From Streptomyces ardesiacus (lineage in GTDB: Bacteria > Actinomycetota > Actinomycetes > Streptomycetales > Streptomycetaceae), in contig NZ_BEWC01000009.1 of assembly GCF_003112575.1 (NCBI RefSeq), positions 186,001 through 250,000 on the forward strand: a DNA stretch of 64,000 bases, in the 5' to 3' direction. A program made the translations under genes and the position numbers. The notes under the pieces were generated by a model. The model was given only the letters and a program-made list of their open reading frames with translations. It had not been told where the DNA came from and ran no database searches. This document shows, in pieces, positions 49,676 to 59,025 of the stretch (the first letter of the stretch is position 1; each line of letters opens with the position of its first letter).

Positions 49676-51352
49676 TCAGGCCCGGCCGCCCAGGGGATCC
49701 GGCCGGGCCCCGGGAGGGGCGGCGGGGGCGGCGTCGGCGGGATCCAGGAGCCGGTGGCGCTGGAGCTTGCCGGTCGCCGTGCGCGGCAGCGCGTCCAGGA
49801 AGACGATCTCCCGCGGACACTTGTACGGCGCCAGCTCCGACCGCAGGAACGCGCGCAGCGCGTCGGCGTCCCGGCCGGCCCCCTCGCGCAGCACGGCGTG
49901 CGCCACCACCACCTGCCCCCGGCGCCCGTCGGGCCGGCCCACCACCGCCGCCTCCACGACGTCGGGATGGCGCAGCAGCGCGTCCTCCACCTCCGGACCG
50001 GCGATGTTGTACCCGGCGGAGATGATCATGTCGTCGGCACGGGCCACGTACCGGAAGTACCCGTCGGGCTCGCGGACGTAGGTGTCCCCGGTGACGTTCC
50101 AGCCGTCGCGCACGTACTCGCGCTGGCGCGGGTCGGCGAGGTAGCGGCACCCGACCGGCCCGCGCACCGCCAGCAGCCCCGGCTCCCCGTCGGGCACCGG
50201 CCTGCCCCGTTCGTCCTGCACGCGTGCCTGCCACCCCGGCACCGGTACACCCGTCGTGCCGGGCCTGATGGCGTCGTCCGCCGCCGAGACGAAGATGTGC
50301 AGCAGCTCGGTGGCGCCGATGCCGTTGATCACGCGCAGGCCGGTGCGCTCGTACCAGGCGCGCCAGGTGGCCGCGGGCAGGTTCTCGCCCGCCGAGACGC
50401 AGCGCCGGAGGCTGCCCAGGTCGTAGCCGTCCAGCTCGTCGAGCATCGCGCGGTAGGCGGTCGGCGCGGTGAACAGCACCGACACCCGGTGCTCGGCGAC
50501 GGCCGGCAGGAGCTGCCGGGGGCCCGCCCGTTCGAGCAGCAGGGCGCTCGCACCGGCCCGCAGGGGGAAGACCACGAGCCCGCCGAGCCCGAAGGTGAAG
50601 CCGAGCGGCGGACTGCCCGCGAAGAGGTCGTCGGAGCGCGGCCGCAGCACGTGCTCGGAGAAGGTGTCCGCGATCGCCAGCACGTCGCGGTGGAAGTGCA
50701 TGCAGCCCTTGGGCCGCCCGGTGGTGCCGGACGTGAACGCGATCAGCGCCACGTCGTCGGCGGCCGTGTCGACGGCCCGGTACGGCGTGCCGGGCGCCGC
50801 ACCCGACGCCGTACGGCGGCGCAGGTCGTCCGGCGCGTCCCCGCCGAACGGCGTGATCGCGAGGCCCGCGACGTCCGCCCGGGCGAGGTCGTCGACGGAC
50901 CGGACGTCGCACAGCGCGTGCCGCACCCGGGCGGTCTCGCAGATCGCGCGCAGCTCGTGCGGGCGCTGCTGGGCGAGCACCGTGACCGCCACCGCGCCCG
51001 CCTTCAGCACCGCCAGCCAGCACGCGGCCAGCCACGGGGTGGTGGGGCCGCGCAGCAGCACCCGGTTGCCCGGGACGACACCGAGGTCGCCGGTCAGCAC
51101 GTGCGCGATCCGGTCGACGCGCTCGCGGAGCCCGCCGTAGGTCCAGGTGTCCCCGGACACGGTGCGGAAGGCGGGGCGGTCGTCGGGCGGGCCGGCGAGC
51201 AGCTCGGCGGCGCAGTTCAGCCGGGCCGGGTAGCGCAGCCGGGGCAGCTCGAAGAGGAGCTGCGGCCACTGCTCGGGGGGCGGCAGGTGGTCGCGCGCGA
51301 AGGTGTCGACATGGGCGGAGCGGTGCGGGTCCGCGTGGCGCGCATCGGCCAT
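49676..51352 (-). CDS. Aryl-CoA ligase, 2-aminobenzoate/benzoate type
   Basis: 558 residues of the ANL superfamily. AMP-binding motif AFTSGTTGRPKGCMHFHRD, adenylation motif INGIGATELLHIF and YVRDGWNVTGDTY, catalytic Lys near the end in RTATGKLQRHRL. The spread fits benzoate/2-aminobenzoate-CoA ligases: it activates an aromatic acid with ATP to the CoA thioester, the entry reaction of the pathway. Divergent from the acyl-CoA dehydrogenase, with operator copy B between. A 15-base gap precedes paaX. Confidence 0.92.
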   Translation of the reverse strand: MADARHADPHRSAHVDTFARDHLPPPEQWPQLLFELPRLRYPARLNCAAELLAGPPDDRPAFRTVSGDTWTYGGLRERVDRIAHVLTGDLGVVPGNRVLLRGPTTPWLAACWLAVLKAGAVAVTVLAQQRPHELRAICETARVRHALCDVRSVDDLARADVAGLAITPFGGDAPDDLRRRTASGAAPGTPYRAVDTAADDVALIAFTSGTTGRPKGCMHFHRDVLAIADTFSEHVLRPRSDDLFAGSPPLGFTFGLGGLVVFPLRAGASALLLERAGPRQLLPAVAEHRVSVLFTAPTAYRAMLDELDGYDLGSLRRCVSAGENLPAATWRAWYERTGLRVINGIGATELLHIFVSAADDAIRPGTTGVPVPGWQARVQDERGRPVPDGEPGLLAVRGPVGCRYLADPRQREYVRDGWNVTGDTYVREPDGYFRYVARADDMIISAGYNIAGPEVEDALLRHPDVVEAAVVGRPDGRRGQVVVAHAVLREGAGRDADALRAFLRSELAPYKCPREIVFLDALPRTATGKLQRHRLLDPADAAPAAPPGARPDPLGGRA

Positions 51353-51388
51353 GGCGGTTCGCCCCCTTTGTCGTGGTGGGCTCGCGCC

Positions 51389-51422
51389 ACGAGCGTATCG
51401 TGTCGGTGACGACAGTCAACGG
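51389..51422. promoter_or_regulatory. Operator candidate, copy B, in the divergent ligase/dehydrogenase promoter
   Basis: GGTGACGACAGTCAACGG (51405-51422) contains the 13-mer GTGACGACAGTCA found in copy A, with TGAC/GTCA arms about GACA. Two further small inverted repeats overlap it (ACGA...TCGT 51389-51401 and TGTCG...CGACA 51401-51414). The site lies about 35-70 bases from the ligase start and 60-90 from the dehydrogenase start. Confidence 0.65.
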
Positions 51423-51480
51423 GGCGCGATAGCCTCGGCCGTGGACCCGGAGGGCAGGACGGCAGGGGAAGGGACCGGCG

Positions 51481-52731
51481 ATGACCGCATTCTCGCTCGA
51501 ACCGGCACACGTCACCTGGTGCGAAGAGCTGCGCGCCCTCGCCGCCCAACGGCTGCGCCCGCTCGCGGAGAAGGGCGAGCCGGGCCGCGTCAACCGTGCC
51601 CTGGTCGCCGAACTGGGCGCCCTCGGCCTGCTGTCCCGCCTGTTCACGTCCGGCGCGCTCGACCTGTGCCTGATGCGCGAGTCCCTCGCCCGTGCCTGCA
51701 CGGAGGCCGAGACCGCCCTCGCCCTCCAGGGCCTCGGCGCCCACCCCGTGCACACCCACGGCACCGAGGCCCAGCGCGCCCGCTGGCTCCCCCGCGTGAG
51801 CGACGGCACCGCGGTCGCCGCCTTCGCCCTCAGCGAGCCCGGCGCGGGCTCGGACGCGGCGGCGCTGTCCCTGCGCGCGGAACCGGACCCCCGGCCGGGC
51901 GGCCACCCCTCCGCCTGGCGGCTCACCGGGGAGAAGTGCTGGATCTCCAACGCCCCCGAGGCCGACTTCTACACCGTGTTCGCCCGCACCACCCCCGGCG
52001 CCGGCGCCCGCGGCGTCACCGCCTTCCTCGTGCCCGCCGACCGTCCCGGCCTCACCGGCAGCGCGCTCGACATGCTCTCGCCGCACCCCGTCGGCGCCCT
52101 CTCCTTCGACGCCGTGCCCGTCACCGCGGACGACGTCCTGGGCGCACCGGACGAGGGCTTCCGGGTGGCCATGGGCACCCTCAACCTGTTCCGCCCCAGC
52201 GTCGGCGCCTTCGCCGTCGGCATGGCGCAGGCCGCCCTCGACGCGACCCTCGCGCACACCACCGTCCGCGACGCCTTCGGCGGCACGCTGCGCGACCTCC
52301 AGGCCGTCTCCCACCAGGTCGCCGAGATGGCCCTGCGCACCGAGGCGGCCCGCCTGATGGTGTACGCGGCGGCGACGGCGTACGACGCGGGCGCCCCGGA
52401 CGTCCCGAAGCGCGCCGCGATGGCGAAGCTCCTCGCCACCGAGACCGCCCAGTACGTCGTCGACCGCGCCGTCCAGCTCCACGGCGCCCGCGCCCTGCGC
52501 CGCGGCCACCTCCTCGAACACCTCTACCGCGAGGTGCGCGCCCCCCGCATCTACGAGGGCGCGAGCGAGGTGCAGCGCGGCATCGTCGCCAAGGAGCTGT
52601 ACCGCACGTACCACCCCGACGCCACGACGACAGAGACGACAGAGACGACAGAGACGACAGAGACGGCCGAGACGGCCGAGACGACCGAGACGGCCGAGAC
52701 GACCGAGACGACCGAGGAGACCGGAGCATGA
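51481..52731 (+). CDS. Acyl-CoA dehydrogenase with a repetitive C-terminal tail
   Basis: 416 residues. FAD-dependent dehydrogenase of CoA thioesters: AFALSEPGAGSDAAALS, WISNAPEADFYTVFART, the hallmark QLHGARALRRGHLLEHLYREVR and YEGASEVQRGIVAKELY, which holds the catalytic-base Glu region. Residues 383-412 are ten copies of T-(T/A)-E, beyond the normal family end at about 382. Likely oxidises a CoA-bound intermediate of the aryl-CoA pathway. The stop overlaps the RidA start (ATGA). Confidence 0.92.
   Translation: MTAFSLEPAHVTWCEELRALAAQRLRPLAEKGEPGRVNRALVAELGALGLLSRLFTSGALDLCLMRESLARACTEAETALALQGLGAHPVHTHGTEAQRARWLPRVSDGTAVAAFALSEPGAGSDAAALSLRAEPDPRPGGHPSAWRLTGEKCWISNAPEADFYTVFARTTPGAGARGVTAFLVPADRPGLTGSALDMLSPHPVGALSFDAVPVTADDVLGAPDEGFRVAMGTLNLFRPSVGAFAVGMAQAALDATLAHTTVRDAFGGTLRDLQAVSHQVAEMALRTEAARLMVYAAATAYDAGAPDVPKRAAMAKLLATETAQYVVDRAVQLHGARALRRGHLLEHLYREVRAPRIYEGASEVQRGIVAKELYRTYHPDATTTETTETTETTETAETAETTETAETTETTEETGA
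52627..52716 (+). repeat. Ten tandem 9-bp repeats in the dehydrogenase tail
   Basis: Units ACG-RCM-GAG (ACGACAGAG four times, then ACGGCCGAG and ACGACCGAG mixed) run in frame and encode (T-T/A-E)10. The first four are identical, which suggests recent slippage. The number probably varies between strains without breaking the frame. Confidence 0.95.
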
Positions 52732-53126
52732 CCGCCGAACGGATCAACCCGCCCGAACTGTCCCCGCCCACCGGTTTCTCCCACGCCGTCGTCGCCACCG
52801 GCACCCGCGTCGTCCTCCTCGCCGGGCAGACCGCCCTCGACAGCGACGGCGCGATCACCGGCGACACCCTCCCCGCCCAGTTCGAACGGGCCCTCACCAA
52901 CCTCCTCACCGCCTTGCGCGCCGCCGGGGGCACCCCCGCCGACCTGGCCCGCGTCACCGTCTACGCCACCGACGTCGCCGCCTACCGCACCCACGCCGCC
53001 GACCTGGGCCGCACCTGGCGCGAGCTGGCCGGCCGCGACTACCCGGCGATGGCGGTCGTGGAGGTCGTACGGCTCTGGGACGAACGGGCGCTGGTGGAGC
53101 TCGACGGCTTCGCCGTACTGCCGTAG
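52728..53126 (+). CDS. RidA-family enamine/imine deaminase
   Basis: 132 residues of the YjgF/RidA family: FSHAVVATGTRVVLLAGQTALDSDGAI, QFERALTNLLTALRAAGGTPADLARVTVYATD, and WRELAGRDYPAMAVVEVVRLWDERALVELDGFAV. The usual Arg near the end of strand 6, typical of deaminating RidA, appears shifted (VVRLWDE), so activity cannot be taken for granted. Coupled to the dehydrogenase stop. In an anthranilate-CoA pathway it would hydrolyse the enamine left after ring reduction. Confidence 0.88.
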   Translation: MTAERINPPELSPPTGFSHAVVATGTRVVLLAGQTALDSDGAITGDTLPAQFERALTNLLTALRAAGGTPADLARVTVYATDVAAYRTHAADLGRTWRELAGRDYPAMAVVEVVRLWDERALVELDGFAVLP

Positions 53127-53153
53127 CGGGCGCGCGGCCCCTACGCTTCCGGC

Positions 53154-54924
<1,771 letters not shown>

Positions 54925-54960
54925 TCCCGCCCGGCGGCCTCCGGGCCCGCCCGCACACAC

Positions 54961-55028
54961 GGCCGGGACCGACTTCCGCATTCCTTTTCCCGCGCACCTC
55001 CGGGAATGCACGGAAGCCCGGTCCGGCC
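54961..55028. terminator. Long bulged hairpin between convergent genes
   Basis: GGCCGGGACCG pairs with CCGGTCCGGCC (one bulge), enclosing CTTCCGCATTCC against GGAATGCACGGAAG (two-base bulge). It lies 36 bases past the DUF6299 stop and 18 before the DUF2637 stop, so it can end both. Confidence 0.55.
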
Positions 55029-55046
55029 ACTTCCAGAAGCTCCGGT

Positions 55047-55940
55047 TCAGATTCTTTTCCCGGGGCGCGGGCCCGGCCGTGACGAGCGCGGATGATTCTG
55101 CCGCTGCTGCGGAAGGGACACCGCGTCGGAGGCCGCCCGGCCCGACGGGTCGTCACCCGGAGTGACCGTGGCGCGCTGCCGGTGCCGCGGCACCGCCCGC
55201 CGGGGCGGACGGGTGAGCGTGATCTGCCGGACGACCTGCTGGAAGCAGACCAGCGAGGCCAGGCCGGGCAGGGCGGCCGCCGCGCCGTCGCTGACCGTCC
55301 GCGGCGCCTCCGCGACGCACAGGAACATCGCGATGGCGGAGAACAGCAGGACGACGGCCCAGGAGTGCACCGCCCGGCGCTGGTGCAACGCGGCCCTCAG
55401 CACCGCCAGCGAGGCCACCAGCCAGGGTCCGTAGACCAGCAGCGGCCACCAGGACACGACGCTGCCCCGGGTCCGGGTCACGGCCGCCAGCCGCAGCGGT
55501 TCGTAGGCCACCATGCCGCCGAACAGGCTCACGGAGGCGGCGATGACCGCGGCGAGCGCGGCGACGAACAGGCTCGCCGCACGCAGCCGGCTCACCTTTC
55601 TCCCTCTGCGGACCCTGCGGTGACTCGTCGGGGACTCCCTCAACGGGGGCAGTTCCGCCGTGATCTCCTGGAGATTGCTCAGCGGTGTGCCCGGGGCGGG
55701 TGCGAGCGCCGAAGGGTCGGGGGAAAAGGGGGCGCCGGTCTGCTGCTCCATCGCGTCCTGGAGCAGGAACGCCAGCTCCTCGGCCGGGTCCCAGCCGGGC
55801 TCCGGCGGCACCAGGGTCTCCTGGAAGGCCTGCTCGGGCGCCCGGTGCCGGCCCGTGCCCGTACCGGTGGCGTGGAACGAGCCCTCGCCGTACGGCATGG
55901 GGGGATGGGTGTGCCAGGGGTGAGTGTGTTCTTCGTACAC
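55047..55940 (-). CDS. DUF2637 membrane protein
   Basis: 297 residues. A His/Pro-rich cytoplasmic N-terminus (about 1-115), then four hydrophobic helices (about 120-250: AASLFVAALAAVIAASVSLFGG, LLVYGPWLVASLAVLRAAL, SWAVVLLFSAIAMFLCVA, AALPGLASLVCFQQVV) and a basic tail. DUF2637 proteins occur near plasmid-transfer and sporulation genes in Streptomyces; the role is not settled. GTG start; no strong ribosome site. The following 259 bases (55941-56199) contain no supported gene. Confidence 0.82.
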   Translation of the reverse strand: MYEEHTHPWHTHPPMPYGEGSFHATGTGTGRHRAPEQAFQETLVPPEPGWDPAEELAFLLQDAMEQQTGAPFSPDPSALAPAPGTPLSNLQEITAELPPLRESPTSHRRVRRGRKVSRLRAASLFVAALAAVIAASVSLFGGMVAYEPLRLAAVTRTRGSVVSWWPLLVYGPWLVASLAVLRAALHQRRAVHSWAVVLLFSAIAMFLCVAEAPRTVSDGAAAALPGLASLVCFQQVVRQITLTRPPRRAVPRHRQRATVTPGDDPSGRAASDAVSLPQQRQNHPRSSRPGPRPGKRI

Positions 55941-56199
55941 GAGGTGCCGGTCACTCCGCCCCGGTGCGCAGGCGCCGCAGGACCGGGGTGGTCGCGCGGA
56001 GAGCGACGGGGCGCCCGCCTCTGGTCAGAGTTCTGCCGCCCGGTGACGGACAGTGATCTCTGCCGGGCCTGCAGGCATACGGGCCAAGCGCCGTCGGTTC
56101 CCCGTTTTCCTCGGTCATATCCGAAGTAACGTCTGCCTAGTCCGTCGGATGCGCGGCAGTCGAGTGAACGATTTCTGCGATCCTTACCCAATCCCGAAT

Positions 56200-57009
56200 T
56201 CACACCGGTCCGGTCGCGGAGGCGGATGTGCCCAAGGGACAGGTGGCCGTGCGCTCCTCGACGTACCTCTCGATCCCGTCGAGCAGCCGCTGGAGTCCGA
56301 ACTCCAGGTCGTGCGTCGTGCCTTCGCCCGGACCCGCGCCCGGCCGGAAGGCGCCCGCCGCCACCACCCGGGTCAGCGTCGGGAAGCGGTCGGTGTCCAG
56401 CACGCGCTCCAGGATCTGCGCGTAGTCCGCGCCGACCCGCTCGGCGGGCACGCCGGTGTGCGCGGCGGTCTGGGCCGCGGCGGTGGAGTGCCGGGCGAGG
56501 CCGGTCGCCGCTCCGTTGAGGAAGAGGCTCACGAACAGCATCTCCTCGGCGGTGAGGCCGGTGCCGTCCAGTGCGGAGAGCGAACTCTCCAGCCACGCGA
56601 GCTGGTTGGGGCCCAGGGGCGGGCCGCTCGCCTGCACCTGGAGCATCCACGGGTGCTGCTGGTAGCGCACCCACAGGGCCTGCACCCACCGCTCGATCCG
56701 GTTGCGCCACCCCTCGGCGGCGGGCAGCTGCGGCGGCGGGCCCGAAGCCGCGTCCATCATCGCGTCGACGAGCTGGTCCTTGCCGGGCACGTACCGGTAC
56801 AGCGACATGGTGGTGAAGCCGAGCCGGCCGGCCACCTGCTGCATCGACAGGCCGTCGATGCCCTCGGCGTCGGCGATCTCGATCGCCGCGCGCACGATCT
56901 TCTCCAGGCTGAGCGCGGGCTTGGGGCCGCGGCTCGGTTTGTCCTTGGAGCCCCAGAGCAGATCCAGACTGCGGCTCAGCCGGTCGGCCCCGTCGTGCTC
57001 CGCTGCCAT
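56200..57009 (-). CDS. TetR/AcrR-family repressor of the divergent ABC exporter
   Basis: 269 residues. HTH at about 35-80 (SLEKIVRAAIEIADAEGIDGLSMQQVAGRLGFTTMSLYRYVPGKDQLVDAM) and a TetR_C ligand domain rich in aromatic residues (WVQALWVRYQQHPWMLQVQ). This form commonly guards drug-export ABC genes. It is divergent from such genes, with a large inverted repeat between. Confidence 0.93.
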   Translation of the reverse strand: MAAEHDGADRLSRSLDLLWGSKDKPSRGPKPALSLEKIVRAAIEIADAEGIDGLSMQQVAGRLGFTTMSLYRYVPGKDQLVDAMMDAASGPPPQLPAAEGWRNRIERWVQALWVRYQQHPWMLQVQASGPPLGPNQLAWLESSLSALDGTGLTAEEMLFVSLFLNGAATGLARHSTAAAQTAAHTGVPAERVGADYAQILERVLDTDRFPTLTRVVAAGAFRPGAGPGEGTTHDLEFGLQRLLDGIERYVEERTATCPLGTSASATGPV

Positions 57010-57043
57010 CCCGTGTACCCCTCGTCGGTCCCGTTGCCGTCTG

Positions 57044-57103
57044 TTGACCGCCTCATTGTAACTGTGTATAGGATACGCGGGTCAGTGTGTGACGTACACA
57101 GTT
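57044..57103. promoter_or_regulatory. Exporter promoter with inverted-repeat operator
   Basis: AACTGTGTA (57060-57068) and TACACAGTT (57095-57103) are perfect 9-bp inverted arms 26 bases apart. The rightward promoter reads TTGACC (57044-57049), 19-nt spacer, TAGGAT (57069-57074), so the left arm abuts the -10 and the right arm lies just past the start site. A good TetR-family target. Confidence 0.65.
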
Positions 57104-57116
57104 GTGGAGTCGACCT

Positions 57117-58142
57117 GTGGCCAACAGCTATGCGATCGAGATCTCGGGTCTCACCAAGTCCTATGGGGACGTGCATGTCCTCAAGGGCGTGGACCTCCAG
57201 GTCGAGCGTGGCACCATGCTCGCCCTCCTCGGGCCGAACGGAGCGGGCAAGACGACCCTGGTCCGGATCCTGAGCACCCTCATCGGCCCGACCGGCGGCA
57301 CCGCCGTGGTCCACGGGCACGACGTGGTCCACCAGGCCGCCGGCGTGCGCCGGTCCATCGGGCTGGTCAGCCAGTTCATGGCCCTGGACTACGTGCACAG
57401 CGGCCGGGAGAACCTGGTCATGCTGGGCCGCCTCCAGCACCTGCGGGCCCCGGCCGCCCGCCGCCGGGCGGAAGAACTGCTGGAACAGTTCGACCTGGTG
57501 GAGGCCGCGGACCGGCCGGTGAAGACCTACTCCGGCGGTATGCGGCGCCGCCTCGACCTCGCCATCAGCCTGATCACCGCGCCGCCGGTGCTCTTCCTCG
57601 ACGAGCCGACCGTCGGGCTCGACCCGCGCAGCCGCCGGACCCTGTGGGGGGTCATCCGGGAACTGCTCGCCAAGGGCTCGACGATCCTGCTGACCACGCA
57701 GTACCTGGAAGAGGCCGACCAGCTCGCGGACCGGGTCGCCGTGATCGACGAGGGACGCATCGCCGCGCAGGGCACGGCCACCGAGCTCAAGCAGCGCATC
57801 GGCGCCGAGCGGATGCAGGTGACCTTCGACACCGACGAGGACTTCCTCAAGGCCGACGCCCTGAGCCGGGCCGGGGACGAGCACCTCCAGTGGGACCGCG
57901 AGACGCGCACGGTGAGCGTCGCCACCGACGACCTGGAGCTGCTCGTCCGGACGCTGGACGAGCTGCGGCGGTCGGGGGCGCGGATCGGCTCCCTGGATGT
58001 GGCCAGACCGTCGCTGGACGACGTCTTCCTCACTCTCACCCAGCACACCTCCGCCACCGGGCAGCCCGGCACCCGGAGCGTCAACCCGCCCGCCGCGTCC
58101 GCGGCGGCCGGCGCCGAAACGGTAGGAAGCAGGAGCGAATGA
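57117..58142 (+). CDS. ABC exporter ATPase, DrrA type
   Basis: 341 residues. Walker A LLGPNGAGKTT, signature YSGGMRRRLDLA, Walker B VLFLDEPTVGLD, and a C-terminal DUF4162-like region typical of daunorubicin-resistance DrrA proteins, then a Pro/Ala-rich end. Powers export through the coupled permease. GTG 57117 with GGAG 8 bases upstream is chosen; the start overlaps no other gene. Stop overlaps the permease start (ATGA). Confidence 0.93.
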   Translation: MANSYAIEISGLTKSYGDVHVLKGVDLQVERGTMLALLGPNGAGKTTLVRILSTLIGPTGGTAVVHGHDVVHQAAGVRRSIGLVSQFMALDYVHSGRENLVMLGRLQHLRAPAARRRAEELLEQFDLVEAADRPVKTYSGGMRRRLDLAISLITAPPVLFLDEPTVGLDPRSRRTLWGVIRELLAKGSTILLTTQYLEEADQLADRVAVIDEGRIAAQGTATELKQRIGAERMQVTFDTDEDFLKADALSRAGDEHLQWDRETRTVSVATDDLELLVRTLDELRRSGARIGSLDVARPSLDDVFLTLTQHTSATGQPGTRSVNPPAASAAAGAETVGSRSE

Positions 58143-58954
58143 CGACCGCCACCACCTACGAGGAGGCCGTCCGCCCGTGCGGCGGGGGCTCCAGGATCGC
58201 CTGGGCGTTCAGCGACGCCCGGGTCCTCGCAGGGCGCTACGTGCGCCACATCCTGCGCCAGCCCGAGGAGATCGCGACCGCGGTCCTGATCCCCACCGTG
58301 CTCATGCTGATGTTCCGCTACATGCTCGGCGGCGCCGTCGACGCGGGCGGCTCCTCCTACGCCAACTTCCTGGTGCCGGGCATCCTGGCCATCGGTGTCA
58401 CCCTCATCTCGGTCTCCACCACCGTGGGGGTCTTCCTCGACATGCAGGAAGGGTTCGTCGACCGGCTCCGGTCGATGTCCACCCTCGCCACCTCGGTCGT
58501 CATCGGGCACATCGTGGCGGCGGTGATGCGCGCCCTCATCGGCCTGGTGGTGCTCACCGCCATCGGATTCGCCGTGGGCTTCCGCCCCTCGGCCGGCGTC
58601 CTGCAGTATCTGGCCGCGTTCGCGCTGCTCATGCTCTTCGCCGTCGCCGTCGGCTGGATCTCCGCGCTCTTCGGGCAGCTCGCCAGGAGCACCGAGGGGG
58701 CCAGCGGCCTGGCCCTGACCCTGACCTTCCTGCCTTACGCGAGCAACGTGTTCGCGCCGACCGAGACCATGTCGCCCGGTCTGCGGGTCTTCGTCGAGCA
58801 CCAGCCGGTCACCGCGGTCATCGACGCCGTGCGGGCGCTCCTGCTCGACCAGCCGGTGGGCAACGCGGCCTGGATCGCGGTGCTCTGGTGGGGCGGCATC
58901 ATCGCCCTCGCCGTGCCGCTGTCCAACCGGCTCTTCCGGCGCCGGTTCTCCTGA
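58139..58954 (+). CDS. ABC-2 type permease, DrrB type
   Basis: 271 residues, six membrane segments, with the ABC-2 stretch IPTVLMLMFRYMLGGAVD and the DMQEGFVDRLRSM motif near the cytoplasmic loop. Partner of the DrrA-like ATPase; likely exports the product of the adjacent cluster and confers self-resistance. AGGAG precedes the ATG, which overlaps the ATPase stop. Confidence 0.92.
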   Translation: MTTATTYEEAVRPCGGGSRIAWAFSDARVLAGRYVRHILRQPEEIATAVLIPTVLMLMFRYMLGGAVDAGGSSYANFLVPGILAIGVTLISVSTTVGVFLDMQEGFVDRLRSMSTLATSVVIGHIVAAVMRALIGLVVLTAIGFAVGFRPSAGVLQYLAAFALLMLFAVAVGWISALFGQLARSTEGASGLALTLTFLPYASNVFAPTETMSPGLRVFVEHQPVTAVIDAVRALLLDQPVGNAAWIAVLWWGGIIALAVPLSNRLFRRRFS

Positions 58955-59025
58955 GCCCGAGCCGTGACACGGGGCTCGCTCGCCGGGCAGGGCCCACGCA
59001 CCGAACCGTCAGGAGCACCGCACCG

